A stretch of 61,125 bases of DNA, taken from NCBI GenBank assembly GCA_020402945.1, contig JADBYQ010000034.1, forward strand, positions 1-61,125. Direction: 5' to 3'. The position numbers were made by a program, and so were the translations under genes. This DNA is from Cytophagales bacterium (GTDB lineage: Bacteria; Bacteroidota; Bacteroidia; Cytophagales; Cyclobacteriaceae). Of the stretch, positions 54,352-61,125 are shown in pieces (positions within the stretch are counted from its first letter, which is position 1; every line of letters begins with the position of its first letter). The notes under the pieces are model-generated. The model did no database searches and was not told the origin of the DNA. It saw only the letters and a list, made by a program, of their open reading frames with translations.

Positions 54352-55137
54352 CTACAAACTTCCTGTTCGGCCCCCATCCACAGGTAGATTTACTCCATTC
54401 ACATAGCTTGCCGCAGGGCTCGCCAAAAACGCTACAACAGCGGCCACTTCATGGGGTTCAGAAATGCGGCCAGCCGGTACTTCATCAATCATCTTTTGCT
54501 TCGCTTCATCAACTGATTTTCCGGTCTTTGCTGCATTGTTAGTAATGATCGTTTCCAGGCGACCTGTCATGGTCGTTCCAGGTAATACGTTGTTCACCGT
54601 TATTGCAAAGGGTGCCAATTCAAGCGACAAGGTTTTTGACCAATTTGCAACCGCGCCACGTATGGTATTAGAAACCCCGAGCCCACGAATAGGAATCTTT
54701 ACCGAGGTAGAAATGATATTAATAATCCGACCATACTTCTCCTTCTTCATGCCCGGCACCAATGCTTGCACTAAAATTTGCCCGCAAATTAAGTGTGACG
54801 AAAAAGCCTTCAAAAATTCTTCGGGTGCAGCATCTAAAGCAGTTCCGGCAGGAGGTCCGCCCGTGTTGTTGATTAAAATATGAGCGGTTCGGTCTTTGGC
54901 AAAATATTGTATCACTTGTTTTAGCTGGTCAGGCGATTCAAAATCAGCTACCAGGTAATCATGGGTTTGACTCTGCCCAGTAACCAATTCCTTCAAGACT
55001 GATTTCAACTTTTCCTCATTTCTGGCCACTAATGTGATGGAGGCCCCTAACAATGCTAACTCAATGGCAGAAGCCTTGCCAATCCCCTGGGTGCTGCCGC
55101 AAACAATGGCTCTTTTACCTTTTAAATCCAGTTCCAT
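54352..55137 (-). CDS. Atypical SDR-family protein in the kynurenine cluster
   Basis: 261 aa. The NAD(P)-binding start is VCGSTQGIGKASAIEL and the NNTGGPP segment is near residue 90. In place of the canonical Tyr-x-x-x-Lys it has SNTIRGAVANW, so the catalytic Tyr and Lys are Asn and Arg; the preceding STSVKIPIRG is present. Such SNxxR proteins form a recognised branch of the SDR superfamily with unclear chemistry. It is co-directional with the ALDH and divergent from the dioxygenase, suggesting a pathway role that remains unknown. Confidence 0.75.
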   Translation of the reverse strand: MELDLKGKRAIVCGSTQGIGKASAIELALLGASITLVARNEEKLKSVLKELVTGQSQTHDYLVADFESPDQLKQVIQYFAKDRTAHILINNTGGPPAGTALDAAPEEFLKAFSSHLICGQILVQALVPGMKKEKYGRIINIISTSVKIPIRGLGVSNTIRGAVANWSKTLSLELAPFAITVNNVLPGTTMTGRLETIITNNAAKTGKSVDEAKQKMIDEVPAGRISEPHEVAAVVAFLASPAASYVNGVNLPVDGGRTGSL

Positions 55138-55208
55138 AATTTGATTTTCAGTAAATATAAAAGAAGGTTACCTTTAAAGTACGTAAATCATTTCCAAATC
55201 AAAAAGCT

Positions 55209-55736
55209 ATGGCTATTCGCAGACCTTTTAACTTGACAAAATGGATCGCTGAAAACCGTGACCTCTTAAAGCCACCGGTAGGCAACAAAAACTTATATGC
55301 CGATGCGGGCGATTATATCGTCATGATTGTGGCTGGCCCCAATGCGCGGAAGGATTACCACTACAACGAAACCGAAGAATTGTACTATCAACTGGAGGGC
55401 AACATCACGGTGAGAATTCAGGAAGAAGGGAAGGCAGTGGACATCCCACTGAATGAAGGTGATATGTTTTTGCTGCCCGCACGTGTCCCTCATTCGCCTA
55501 TACGGACACCTAACTCCATTGGGCTGGTGATTGAGTGCAAGAGAGAAACGACCGAAGACGATGGCCTGATGTGGTTTTGCGAAAAATGCAATCACAAGCT
55601 TCACGAATATAAATTTCATTTAGAAAATATAGAAAAGGATTTTATACCTCGCTTTCGCGACTTTTATGGATCGGTGGAATTGAGGACATGCAAAAATTGT
55701 GGAACGGTGATGGAAATAGACAAACGATTCGTGTAA
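55209..55736 (+). CDS. nbaC: 3-hydroxyanthranilate 3,4-dioxygenase
   Basis: 175 aa, the size of the bacterial enzyme. The catalytic Fe ligands are His51 and Glu57 (DYHYNETEE) and His95 (RVPHSP). The bacterial rubredoxin-like site is present as Cys124/Cys127 (CEKC) and Cys161/Cys164 (CKNC). It opens the ring of 3-hydroxyanthranilate to aminocarboxymuconate semialdehyde, which becomes quinolinate spontaneously or is degraded. A toxin-antitoxin pair separates it from kynureninase. Confidence 0.93.
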   Translation: MAIRRPFNLTKWIAENRDLLKPPVGNKNLYADAGDYIVMIVAGPNARKDYHYNETEELYYQLEGNITVRIQEEGKAVDIPLNEGDMFLLPARVPHSPIRTPNSIGLVIECKRETTEDDGLMWFCEKCNHKLHEYKFHLENIEKDFIPRFRDFYGSVELRTCKNCGTVMEIDKRFV

Positions 55737-55761
55737 CTTTAATTCAATAAAAAATGAAGCT

Positions 55762-55980
55762 ATGAGCGACTTACTGGTAAAAATAAAGACATCGCAGAGA
55801 AAAAAGTACTTGATTAAGGACAAAGAGATGGAGTTCGAGGAGCTAGAGAAAAAAATTCTTTTGGCTCAGGCACGCGAAGCCCTCGAAAGAACAACTCTTG
55901 GGGCTAAGGAAGCCGGGCTGGACAAATTGACTAACAAGGATATTAATAGAATCATAAGAGCCGCAAGAAAGAATGCATAA
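55762..55980 (+). CDS. Antitoxin paired with a PIN-domain toxin
   Basis: 72 aa, helical and highly charged (KKYLIKDKEMEFEELEKK, then KDINRIIRAARKNA). It has no recognisable DNA-binding motif. Its last codons overlap the PIN toxin start by 8 bp, the standard arrangement for such modules. Confidence 0.65.
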   Translation: MSDLLVKIKTSQRKKYLIKDKEMEFEELEKKILLAQAREALERTTLGAKEAGLDKLTNKDINRIIRAARKNA

Positions 55981-56389
55981 GGTAATTTTAGACACGAATG
56001 TCATCATTTCTAGTATCCTAAGCCGTAGCTATCCTTATCTAATTGTGTATAGATTAATATTGCAATCAAAAATCCAGAATTATTTTTCTAACGAAACTAG
56101 GCAGGAGCTTGAGGCCGTTTTAAGTTATCCCAAATTCTCAAAAATAAAAGGCTTTGAAAATGATTCAAAAGCTATTTTGAATGCACTAAGAAGATTATCC
56201 ATTAGTCAAGAACCGAGCAGCCATATTGAATTATTAATAGATTCATCCGATAACAAATTTGTGGATATTGCTTTGTCGACATCGGCTGATTTCCTCATTA
56301 CTGGAAACCTCAAACACTTTCCTTTTAGTAGAATAGAAAACACGGAAATAATATCGCCAGAAAGATACTGGAATACGCACTGGAAATAA
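55973..56389 (+). CDS. PIN-domain toxin (putative RNase)
   Basis: 138 aa. The four acidic positions of the PIN fold are visible: VILDTNVIIS at the N-terminus, a Glu in FSNETRQELEAVL, and DNKFVDIALSTSADFLITGN with two Asp. PIN toxins cut RNA, often initiator tRNA. It is followed after 6 bp by kynureninase, so it may share that gene's transcript. The module has been inserted between two genes of one pathway. Confidence 0.85.
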   Translation: MHKVILDTNVIISSILSRSYPYLIVYRLILQSKIQNYFSNETRQELEAVLSYPKFSKIKGFENDSKAILNALRRLSISQEPSSHIELLIDSSDNKFVDIALSTSADFLITGNLKHFPFSRIENTEIISPERYWNTHWK

Positions 56390-56395
56390 TCTCCT

Positions 56396-57661
56396 ATGAA
56401 GTTCGAAAACCCTCTTGCTTTCGCTAAAAAATTAGACAAACAAGACCCATTAAAATCATTTCGGAAACGGTTTCACCTTCCTAAAGTAAACGGAAAAACC
56501 GCCATTTATTTCACCGGCAATTCGTTGGGTCTACAACCAATTTCCACTAAAAAGTTCATCAACGAAGAGGTCTCGGATTGGGCAGCACTCGGTGTAGAGG
56601 GGCATGTACATGCAAAAAGACCTTGGTTGTATTACCACAAGTTTAGCAAGAAAACGCTGGCAAAGTTGGTTGGCGCAAAGCCAATAGAGGTGGTGGCCAT
56701 GAATCAACTCACGGTCAATTTACACTTGATGATGGCTTCCTTTTACCGCCCAACAAAACAACGATTCAAAATTATCACCGAAGCAGGTGCTTTCTCTTCA
56801 GATCAATACGCGTTTGAATCACAATTGAAGTTTCATGGTTTGGATCCTGAAACAACCTTGATAGAACTAGCCCCAAGAAAAGGAGAATTCACGTTGCGCA
56901 CAGCCGACATCCTTCAAGCGATTGAAGAAAATAAAGAGCAAGTAGCGTTGGTTATTTTCGGAGCTGTACAGTATTACTCAGGCCAATTCTTTGAAATCAA
57001 AAAGATAACAAAAGCAGCGCACGATGCAGGTGCCTATGCTGGCTTCGATCTCGCGCATGCCATCGGAAATGTGCCGCTACACCTTCACAAAGATCAGGTA
57101 GATTTTGCTGTCTGGTGCAGTTACAAGTATTTGAACTCAGGGCCTGGTGGCGTGGCCGGAGCTTTCGTACATGGACGGCATGCCAATGATTCGTCTCTTC
57201 CACGGTTGGCTGGCTGGTGGGGACATCACGAGAAAGACCGGTTTCAAATGAAAAAGGGATTTATTCCCATGCCTGGTGCAGATGGATGGCAGCTCTCCAA
57301 TTTTCCTGTCTTATCAGGTGCTGCACTGCTCGCATCGCTTCAGGTATTTGAAAAAGCAGGGATAAAAAATCTACGAAAAAAAAGTGTGTTACTAACAGGT
57401 TATCTGGAGTTCCTGCTTAATCAAATCGATAACTCAATTACCCCTTTTAGTGTGATCACTCCCGATGATCCGAAACAACGTGGCTGCCAACTTTCCATTT
57501 TAATGCATCAAAATGGAAAATCTGTTTTTCAGAAATTAACAAGGGCAGGGATCATTGCCGATTGGCGAGAGCCGGGTGTCATTAGAGTTGCTCCAGTTCC
57601 TTTGTATAATCGGTTCGAAGATGTATTTGAGTTTGTAAAAATTTTTAAGGCCGCTCTTTAG
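56396..57661 (+). CDS. kynU: Kynureninase
   Basis: 421 aa, full length. The PLP lysine is Lys244 in SYKYLNSGPGG; DLAHAIGN provides the PLP-binding Asp218 and His221. YFTGNSLGLQP and VEGHVHAKRPWLYY are N-terminal hallmarks. It cleaves kynurenine or 3-hydroxykynurenine to (3-hydroxy)anthranilate and alanine. It lies between the PIN toxin and the RAYT; its stop codon sits inside the hairpin at 57660-57692. Confidence 0.95.
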   Translation: MKFENPLAFAKKLDKQDPLKSFRKRFHLPKVNGKTAIYFTGNSLGLQPISTKKFINEEVSDWAALGVEGHVHAKRPWLYYHKFSKKTLAKLVGAKPIEVVAMNQLTVNLHLMMASFYRPTKQRFKIITEAGAFSSDQYAFESQLKFHGLDPETTLIELAPRKGEFTLRTADILQAIEENKEQVALVIFGAVQYYSGQFFEIKKITKAAHDAGAYAGFDLAHAIGNVPLHLHKDQVDFAVWCSYKYLNSGPGGVAGAFVHGRHANDSSLPRLAGWWGHHEKDRFQMKKGFIPMPGADGWQLSNFPVLSGAALLASLQVFEKAGIKNLRKKSVLLTGYLEFLLNQIDNSITPFSVITPDDPKQRGCQLSILMHQNGKSVFQKLTRAGIIADWREPGVIRVAPVPLYNRFEDVFEFVKIFKAAL

Positions 57662-57692
57662 GCGTCAGACCGCTTAGAGCGGTCAGACGCCT
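57660..57692. repeat. REP-like hairpin overlapping the kynU stop
   Basis: AGGCGTCAGACCGCT (57660-57674) and AGCGGTCAGACGCCT (57678-57692) pair at 14 of 15 positions with a central A/A mismatch around TAG. It lies 11 bp before the RAYT gene start, as REP elements do around these transposases. Confidence 0.7.
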
Positions 57693-57702
57693 TGAAAAAC
57701 AT

Positions 57703-58287
57703 ATGAATTTCCATCCCAACTCCATTTATCATGTTTACAACCGCGGCAACAACAAACAAAATATTTTTTTTGAAAAGAGAAACTATGACTACTTTATTAA
57801 AAAAATTGAACTGGAATTGACTCCAATTTGCGATGTCCTTGCCTATTGTCTAATGCCAAATCATTTTCACCTGTTGATTTATGTTCCGGAAAAAACAATG
57901 GGACTTAACTTACTGACGAACCAAAGTCAACAATTCTTAGTACGGAAGTTCGGTACTATCCAGAGTTCCTATTGTCAGGCAATCAACAAACAAGAAAACA
58001 GAACTGGCTCCTTATTTCAGCAGAAAACGAAAGCGAAACTTCTAAACACTGATTGTTACATCCTTACCTGCTTTTATTACATTCATCAAAATCCTTTGAA
58101 AGCCAAACTTGTTAAAAAAATGGAAGAATGGACACATTCATCATTCAAAGATTATCTTGCAGAAACTTCCGCACTTTGCAAGATTTCAACAGCAAGAGAA
58201 TTGATTCAAATTCCTTTAGGGAAAGAGGATTTCTATAAAGAGTCACACAAAATGATCGAGCCAGATTTAATAAAAAGTATTTTTTAG
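57703..58287 (+). mobile_element. RAYT (REP-associated tyrosine transposase), first copy
   Basis: 194 aa. N-terminal IYHVYNRGNN; the HUH motif is in CLMPNHFHLLIY; the nucleophile Tyr is expected in CYILTCFYYIHQNP. This is a Y1 transposase of the IS200-like TnpA_REP class, which is usually domesticated and associated with REP hairpins. It is flanked by hairpins that overlap the kynU stop (57660-57692) and its own stop (58285-58307), and it sits between kynU and kmo. It is not related closely enough by eye to the second RAYT to be a recent copy. Confidence 0.9.
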
Positions 58288-58307
58288 ACGAATCATCTGT
58301 GCGTCTA
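58285..58307. repeat. Hairpin overlapping the RAYT stop
   Basis: TAGACG (58285-58290) and CGTCTA (58302-58307) form a 6-bp stem with an 11-base loop; the first TAG is the transposase stop. GACG/CGTC is also part of the other flanking hairpin. Confidence 0.5.
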
Positions 58308-58332
58308 GATTGATCTAACACTTAAAACAACT

Positions 58333-59667
58333 ATGAAAAAAGAATTACACATTGCCATCACAGGTGCAGGATTAGTCGGATCCCTTCTTGCCATCTACCT
58401 TAAAAATAGAGGCTATCAAGTTTCTGTTTTTGAGAGACGAAACGACATGAGAAAGAGTGCCAGCTATGAAGGGCGTTCTATTAATTTAGCGCTGAGTAAT
58501 CGCGGGATACGTGCCTTGGAAGAAGTAGGGCTAGCCGAAGAATTGAAAAAGGAAGCCATTCCGATGCACGGTCGTATGATCCACGATTTGCAGGGACACT
58601 TAAATTTTCAACCTTACGGAAAAGCGGGTCAATACATCAATTCCATTTCACGAAGTGGATTAAACAAAGTGCTCATGACCAAAGCGGAATCCCTTGGCGT
58701 TGAGTTTCATTTTGAACAACGAGTTACCGCAGTCGATTTTGAGAAAACAGAGCTTACGATTCAACATTCAACATTCAACATTCAACATTCACCGTTTGAT
58801 TTAATTATCGGTTCCGATGGGGCATTCTCGGCCGTTCGGCTCGCGATGCAGTTTACTGACCAATTCAATTTCTCTCAAAGCTATATTGAACATGGCTATA
58901 AAGAATTACATATTCCTACAGGAGTAGCGGGTTCTTTCCAAATGGAGAAAAATGCCTTGCACATCTGGCCACGCGAAAGCTATATGTTGATTGCGCTACC
59001 CAATCCGGATGGAAGTTTTACACTGACATTGTTCTTTCCCTTCACGGGAGAGACTTCATTTGAAACCCTTTCCACAAAAGAAAAGGTCACTGATTTTTTT
59101 AAGTCTGTTTTCCCAGACGCCTATGCTTTGATGCCACAACTACTGGAAGAGTTTTTTCAAAATCCCAGTTCCTCATTGGTAACGATGCGTTGCTATCCGT
59201 GGGTTCGAAATAAAACGCTCTTGATAGGCGATGCCGCTCACGCTATCGTCCCCTTCTACGGGCAGGGAATGAATGCCGGCTTTGAGGACTGTCGCGTTCT
59301 CAATCAACTCCTCGATCAATTTGCAGACGACTGGGATCAAGTTCTTCCCTCCTTCCAAGAAATACGAAAACCGAATGCAGATGCCATCGCAAAGTTAGCA
59401 CTGGATAATTTTGTTGAGATGCGTGACTTAGTCAATGATGCGGATTTTATTCTTCGCAAAAAGATCGAATCGAAGTTACACGAATTGTTTCCGGAAAAAT
59501 GGATTCCGCTTTATTCGATGGTCACCTTTCACGAAAATATACCCTACTCTGTTGCCTATGAGACAGGCCAAAAGCAAAAGAGAATTATGGAAGGCGTATT
59601 GAAACAACTAGACATTGAAAAGAACTGGGAGAATCTAGATTTTAAAGAAATTGTGGAGAGGCTTTGA
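58333..59667 (+). CDS. kmo: Kynurenine 3-monooxygenase
   Basis: 444 aa. FAD-binding GAGLVGSLLAIYLKNRG; the DG motif in IIGSDGAFSAVR; GDAAHAIVPFYGQGMNAGFED as the second FAD-binding block, all typical of KMO and its para-hydroxybenzoate hydroxylase relatives. It converts kynurenine to 3-hydroxykynurenine. Residues about 143-152 are coded by an (ATTCAAC)4 tract and read TIQHSTFNIQ, an apparent expansion of a surface loop. It is downstream of the RAYT and probably read from a transcript with kynU. Confidence 0.95.
   Translation: MKKELHIAITGAGLVGSLLAIYLKNRGYQVSVFERRNDMRKSASYEGRSINLALSNRGIRALEEVGLAEELKKEAIPMHGRMIHDLQGHLNFQPYGKAGQYINSISRSGLNKVLMTKAESLGVEFHFEQRVTAVDFEKTELTIQHSTFNIQHSPFDLIIGSDGAFSAVRLAMQFTDQFNFSQSYIEHGYKELHIPTGVAGSFQMEKNALHIWPRESYMLIALPNPDGSFTLTLFFPFTGETSFETLSTKEKVTDFFKSVFPDAYALMPQLLEEFFQNPSSSLVTMRCYPWVRNKTLLIGDAAHAIVPFYGQGMNAGFEDCRVLNQLLDQFADDWDQVLPSFQEIRKPNADAIAKLALDNFVEMRDLVNDADFILRKKIESKLHELFPEKWIPLYSMVTFHENIPYSVAYETGQKQKRIMEGVLKQLDIEKNWENLDFKEIVERL
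58759..58792 (+). repeat. Heptanucleotide repeat (ATTCAAC)4 inside kmo
   Basis: Four perfect ATTCAAC units (58759-58786) are followed by ATTCAC (58787-58792). A gain or loss of a single unit would shift the reading frame of kmo. Confidence 0.85.
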
Positions 59668-59683
59668 GGCCGCTCGCTCGTCA

Positions 59684-60223
59684 AGCATCGTCTCCGCCTC
59701 GGGACGATGCTAACCACGCTTGCCCAACTTTCTTGTAGCTGCCAAAGATAACTCCGCCTTGGGACGATGCCAACCGCTCAGCTAGAATGTGAAGGTGCAG
59801 AAGTAAATTTGTTCTTCGCTCGTCAAGCATCGTCTCCGCCTCGGGACGATGCTAAACACGCTTGCCCAACTTTCTTGTAGCTGCCTAAGATAACTCCGCC
59901 TCGGGACGATGCCAACCGCTCAGCTAAACTTCGACTGCAAAGTCAAGCATCGTCTCCGCCTCGGGACGGTGCTAACCACGCTTGCCCAACTTTCTTGTAG
60001 CTGCCAAAAATAATTTCTTATCTCCGGAACGTTACCCTATTTTTTAGATAGTCAAGCATCGTCTCCGCCTCGGGACGATGCTAAGCTCAACCACGCTTGC
60101 CCAACTTTCATGTAGCCGTCAAAAACTATAACATTCAAGCATCGTCTCCACTTTGGGACGATGCTGAAGCTATAGCGTTGGCGGGTAGATAGTCAAGCAT
60201 CGTCTCCGCCCCGGGACGATGCT
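59684..60223 (+). repeat. REP array of six hairpin copies and two half copies
   Basis: Full copies of AGCATCGTC, a TCCGCCTCGG-like loop and GACGATGCT are at 59684-59711, 59826-59853, 59946-59973, 60055-60082, 60138-60165 and 60196-60223, all in the same orientation. Half copies lacking the left arm lie at about 59752-59770 and 59894-59912. Five full copies are followed by a conserved tail with ACGCTTGCCCAACTTTC and TGTAGC. The 624 bp between kmo and the second RAYT hold no other gene. The array belongs with the RAYT at 60292-60867 (a seventh copy lies on its other side). Confidence 0.9.
59787..59814. repeat. 28-bp relic of the RAYT 5' coding end inside the array
   Basis: These 28 bases match 60810-60837 exactly; the latter codes near the start of the second RAYT (EQIYFCTF). 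It is a remnant of the transposase or of an imprecise copying event. Confidence 0.8.
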
Positions 60224-60291
60224 AAGCTCAACCACGCTTGCCCAACTTTCATGTAGCCGTCAAAAACTATTTCATATTTCCGGAACCTTAT

Positions 60292-60867
60292 CTATCTTTT
60301 AGTACCCACATCTTTGTAATGAGTTATCTCTATTTTAGGATGCACCAAATTTAGCTCGTAAAAAGCCGCGCTAGAATGAAGATACTTTTCCGCTGAATCC
60401 GCCAGTCGCCATTTTCCGGTAACTGGATTTGCATGAATGTATTCCAATTTTTGTAAAAGAAACTTATCAGAATAGCATGGCTTGATATCAGACGACACTT
60501 CAAATACACGGTGTCTTTTGCTTCTTTTTCTTTCACTTGACGTAACATGGCTCGCAAGTATTTGCAAAATATCTTCTCGATTTTTGGTCTCTAATCTTCT
60601 TACAATCTCGTAAGCAAGGAACCTTTTGCCATTGCCAAGTATTGTGTTAATAGTACTTTTATCTTCTGCAAGATAGATGATCATGTGTAGGTGGTTGGGC
60701 ATAATCACAAAACCGATTATCTGGTGATTCCTTTTTTTAAGAATATCAAACCACTTATATATTTCATCATACAAATCGGTGATCTTGAACAAATGCATCC
60801 ATTCTAAGCATGTGAAGGTGCAGAAGTAAATTTGTTCCCTTTCTGGTTGAGTGAGCTTGATTGCCAT
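60292..60867 (-). mobile_element. RAYT (REP-associated tyrosine transposase), second copy
   Basis: 191 aa from the ATG at 60867 (MAIKLTQPEREQIYFCTFT); an upstream start at 60900 is possible. The HUH motif is in VIMPNHLHMIIY; the nucleophile Tyr is in LEYIHANPVTG. It belongs to the TnpA_REP group and is surrounded by the REP copies of the array (59684-60223) and one at 60954-60981. RAYTs bind such hairpins to move or amplify them. No terminal inverted repeats of a conventional insertion sequence are evident. Confidence 0.88.
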
Positions 60868-60953
60868 GAACCAAAAATAGTAAATCTGTTTCCTATTCAT
60901 CGCCCCGAAGCATTTCTTACGCTTCTATGCGAATTTAATACTCCTACCTCTCA

Positions 60954-60981
60954 AGCATCGTCTCTGCCTCAGGACGATGCT
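60954..60981 (+). repeat. Seventh REP copy, upstream of the second RAYT
   Basis: AGCATCGTC (60954-60962) and GACGATGCT (60973-60981) match the array copies exactly in the arms. It lies 87 bp before the RAYT start. Confidence 0.85.
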
Positions 60982-61125
60982 AATCTTAAACCCAGATTAC
61001 GCATTAGAGAATTGAAAGGGGAAGGAGACTGAATTCGATTGGTTCCAAAGTCCCTTGCACCATTCCCTTCTTTTCATGTTCAATGCTAGTTTGAGAGTGA
61101 ATTGGCCCCCTATTTTTTCAAAGTA

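Noticed and set aside
59684-60223. CRISPR array
   Set aside because: Repeats are palindromic units with conserved tails instead of constant-length unique spacers, spacing varies, and no cas gene is present; a RAYT is adjacent.
61003-61125. Open minus-strand frame at the right edge (YFEKIGG...)
   Set aside because: It is about 40 codons running off the window, with no recognisable motif; it could be the end of a gene outside the window, but I cannot support a call. Bases 60901-60953 and 60982-61125 otherwise show only the REP copy.

Overview
The window is about 61 kb of chromosome from a member of the Bacteroidota, most likely order Cytophagales; I judge this from the gene complement, not from a database search. 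The pointers are the one-piece secDF fusion, a gldH lipoprotein gene beside a RicT/PSP1 gene, SPII lipoproteins with short lipoboxes, stand-alone gatA next to tatA, DUF4837 and WG-repeat proteins, promoters of the TAnnTTTG type, and the almost complete lack of Shine-Dalgarno sequences (the clearest exception precedes the lytic transglycosylase start at 5342). No rRNA, tRNA or CRISPR was seen.

Layout. 0-4 kb: edge of a probable IS110 transposase, a LuxR-type response regulator behind two nested palindromes, a convergent histidine kinase, and a toxin-antitoxin pair whose toxin carries an internal stop and which lies between two copies of the tail of a DUF4837 gene. 4-11.7 kb: lytic transglycosylase, gatA, tatA, a large WG-repeat protein, and a MobA-like nucleotidyltransferase with XdhC (molybdoenzyme maturation). 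11.8-20.8 kb: udk, secDF, then a leftward operon nrnA - three FKBP lipoproteins - rdgB, and ndk. 21-27 kb: gcvP, a small DUF3299-like exported protein, an M28 peptidase, L-serine dehydratase. 27-33 kb: an exported WD40-caspase fusion divergent from an exported subtilase. 32.5-41 kb: gldH, ricT, purD, recQ, a mannose-1-phosphate guanylyltransferase, rlmB and a sugar nucleotidyltransferase. 41-51 kb: sugar transporter with a nonsense-interrupted lactonase, a decayed czcA copy, and an intact czcCBA-type metal efflux operon. 51-60 kb: an NAD/tryptophan region (pnuC, a frameshifted NadR-like kinase, and kynurenine-pathway genes for an aldehyde dehydrogenase, SDR, 3-hydroxyanthranilate dioxygenase, kynureninase and kynurenine monooxygenase) interrupted by two toxin-antitoxin modules and a RAYT transposase. 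59.7-61 kb: a REP array with its own RAYT.

How it fits together. Most of the window is ordinary housekeeping. The unusual material is (1) a 21-bp palindrome inserted in frame into two unrelated proteins (ricT and a nucleotidyltransferase) in two different reading phases, (2) two distinct RAYT/REP systems, one with a seven-copy array and a relic of its own gene, (3) an exported WD40-caspase/subtilase pair, (4) a run of heptanucleotide repeats, one inside kmo, and (5) an excess of freshly broken genes: a toxin (TAG), a lactonase (TAA), a NadR-like kinase (one base missing) and a much older czcA ruin. The single-base lesions could be sequencing or assembly errors and need read-level confirmation.
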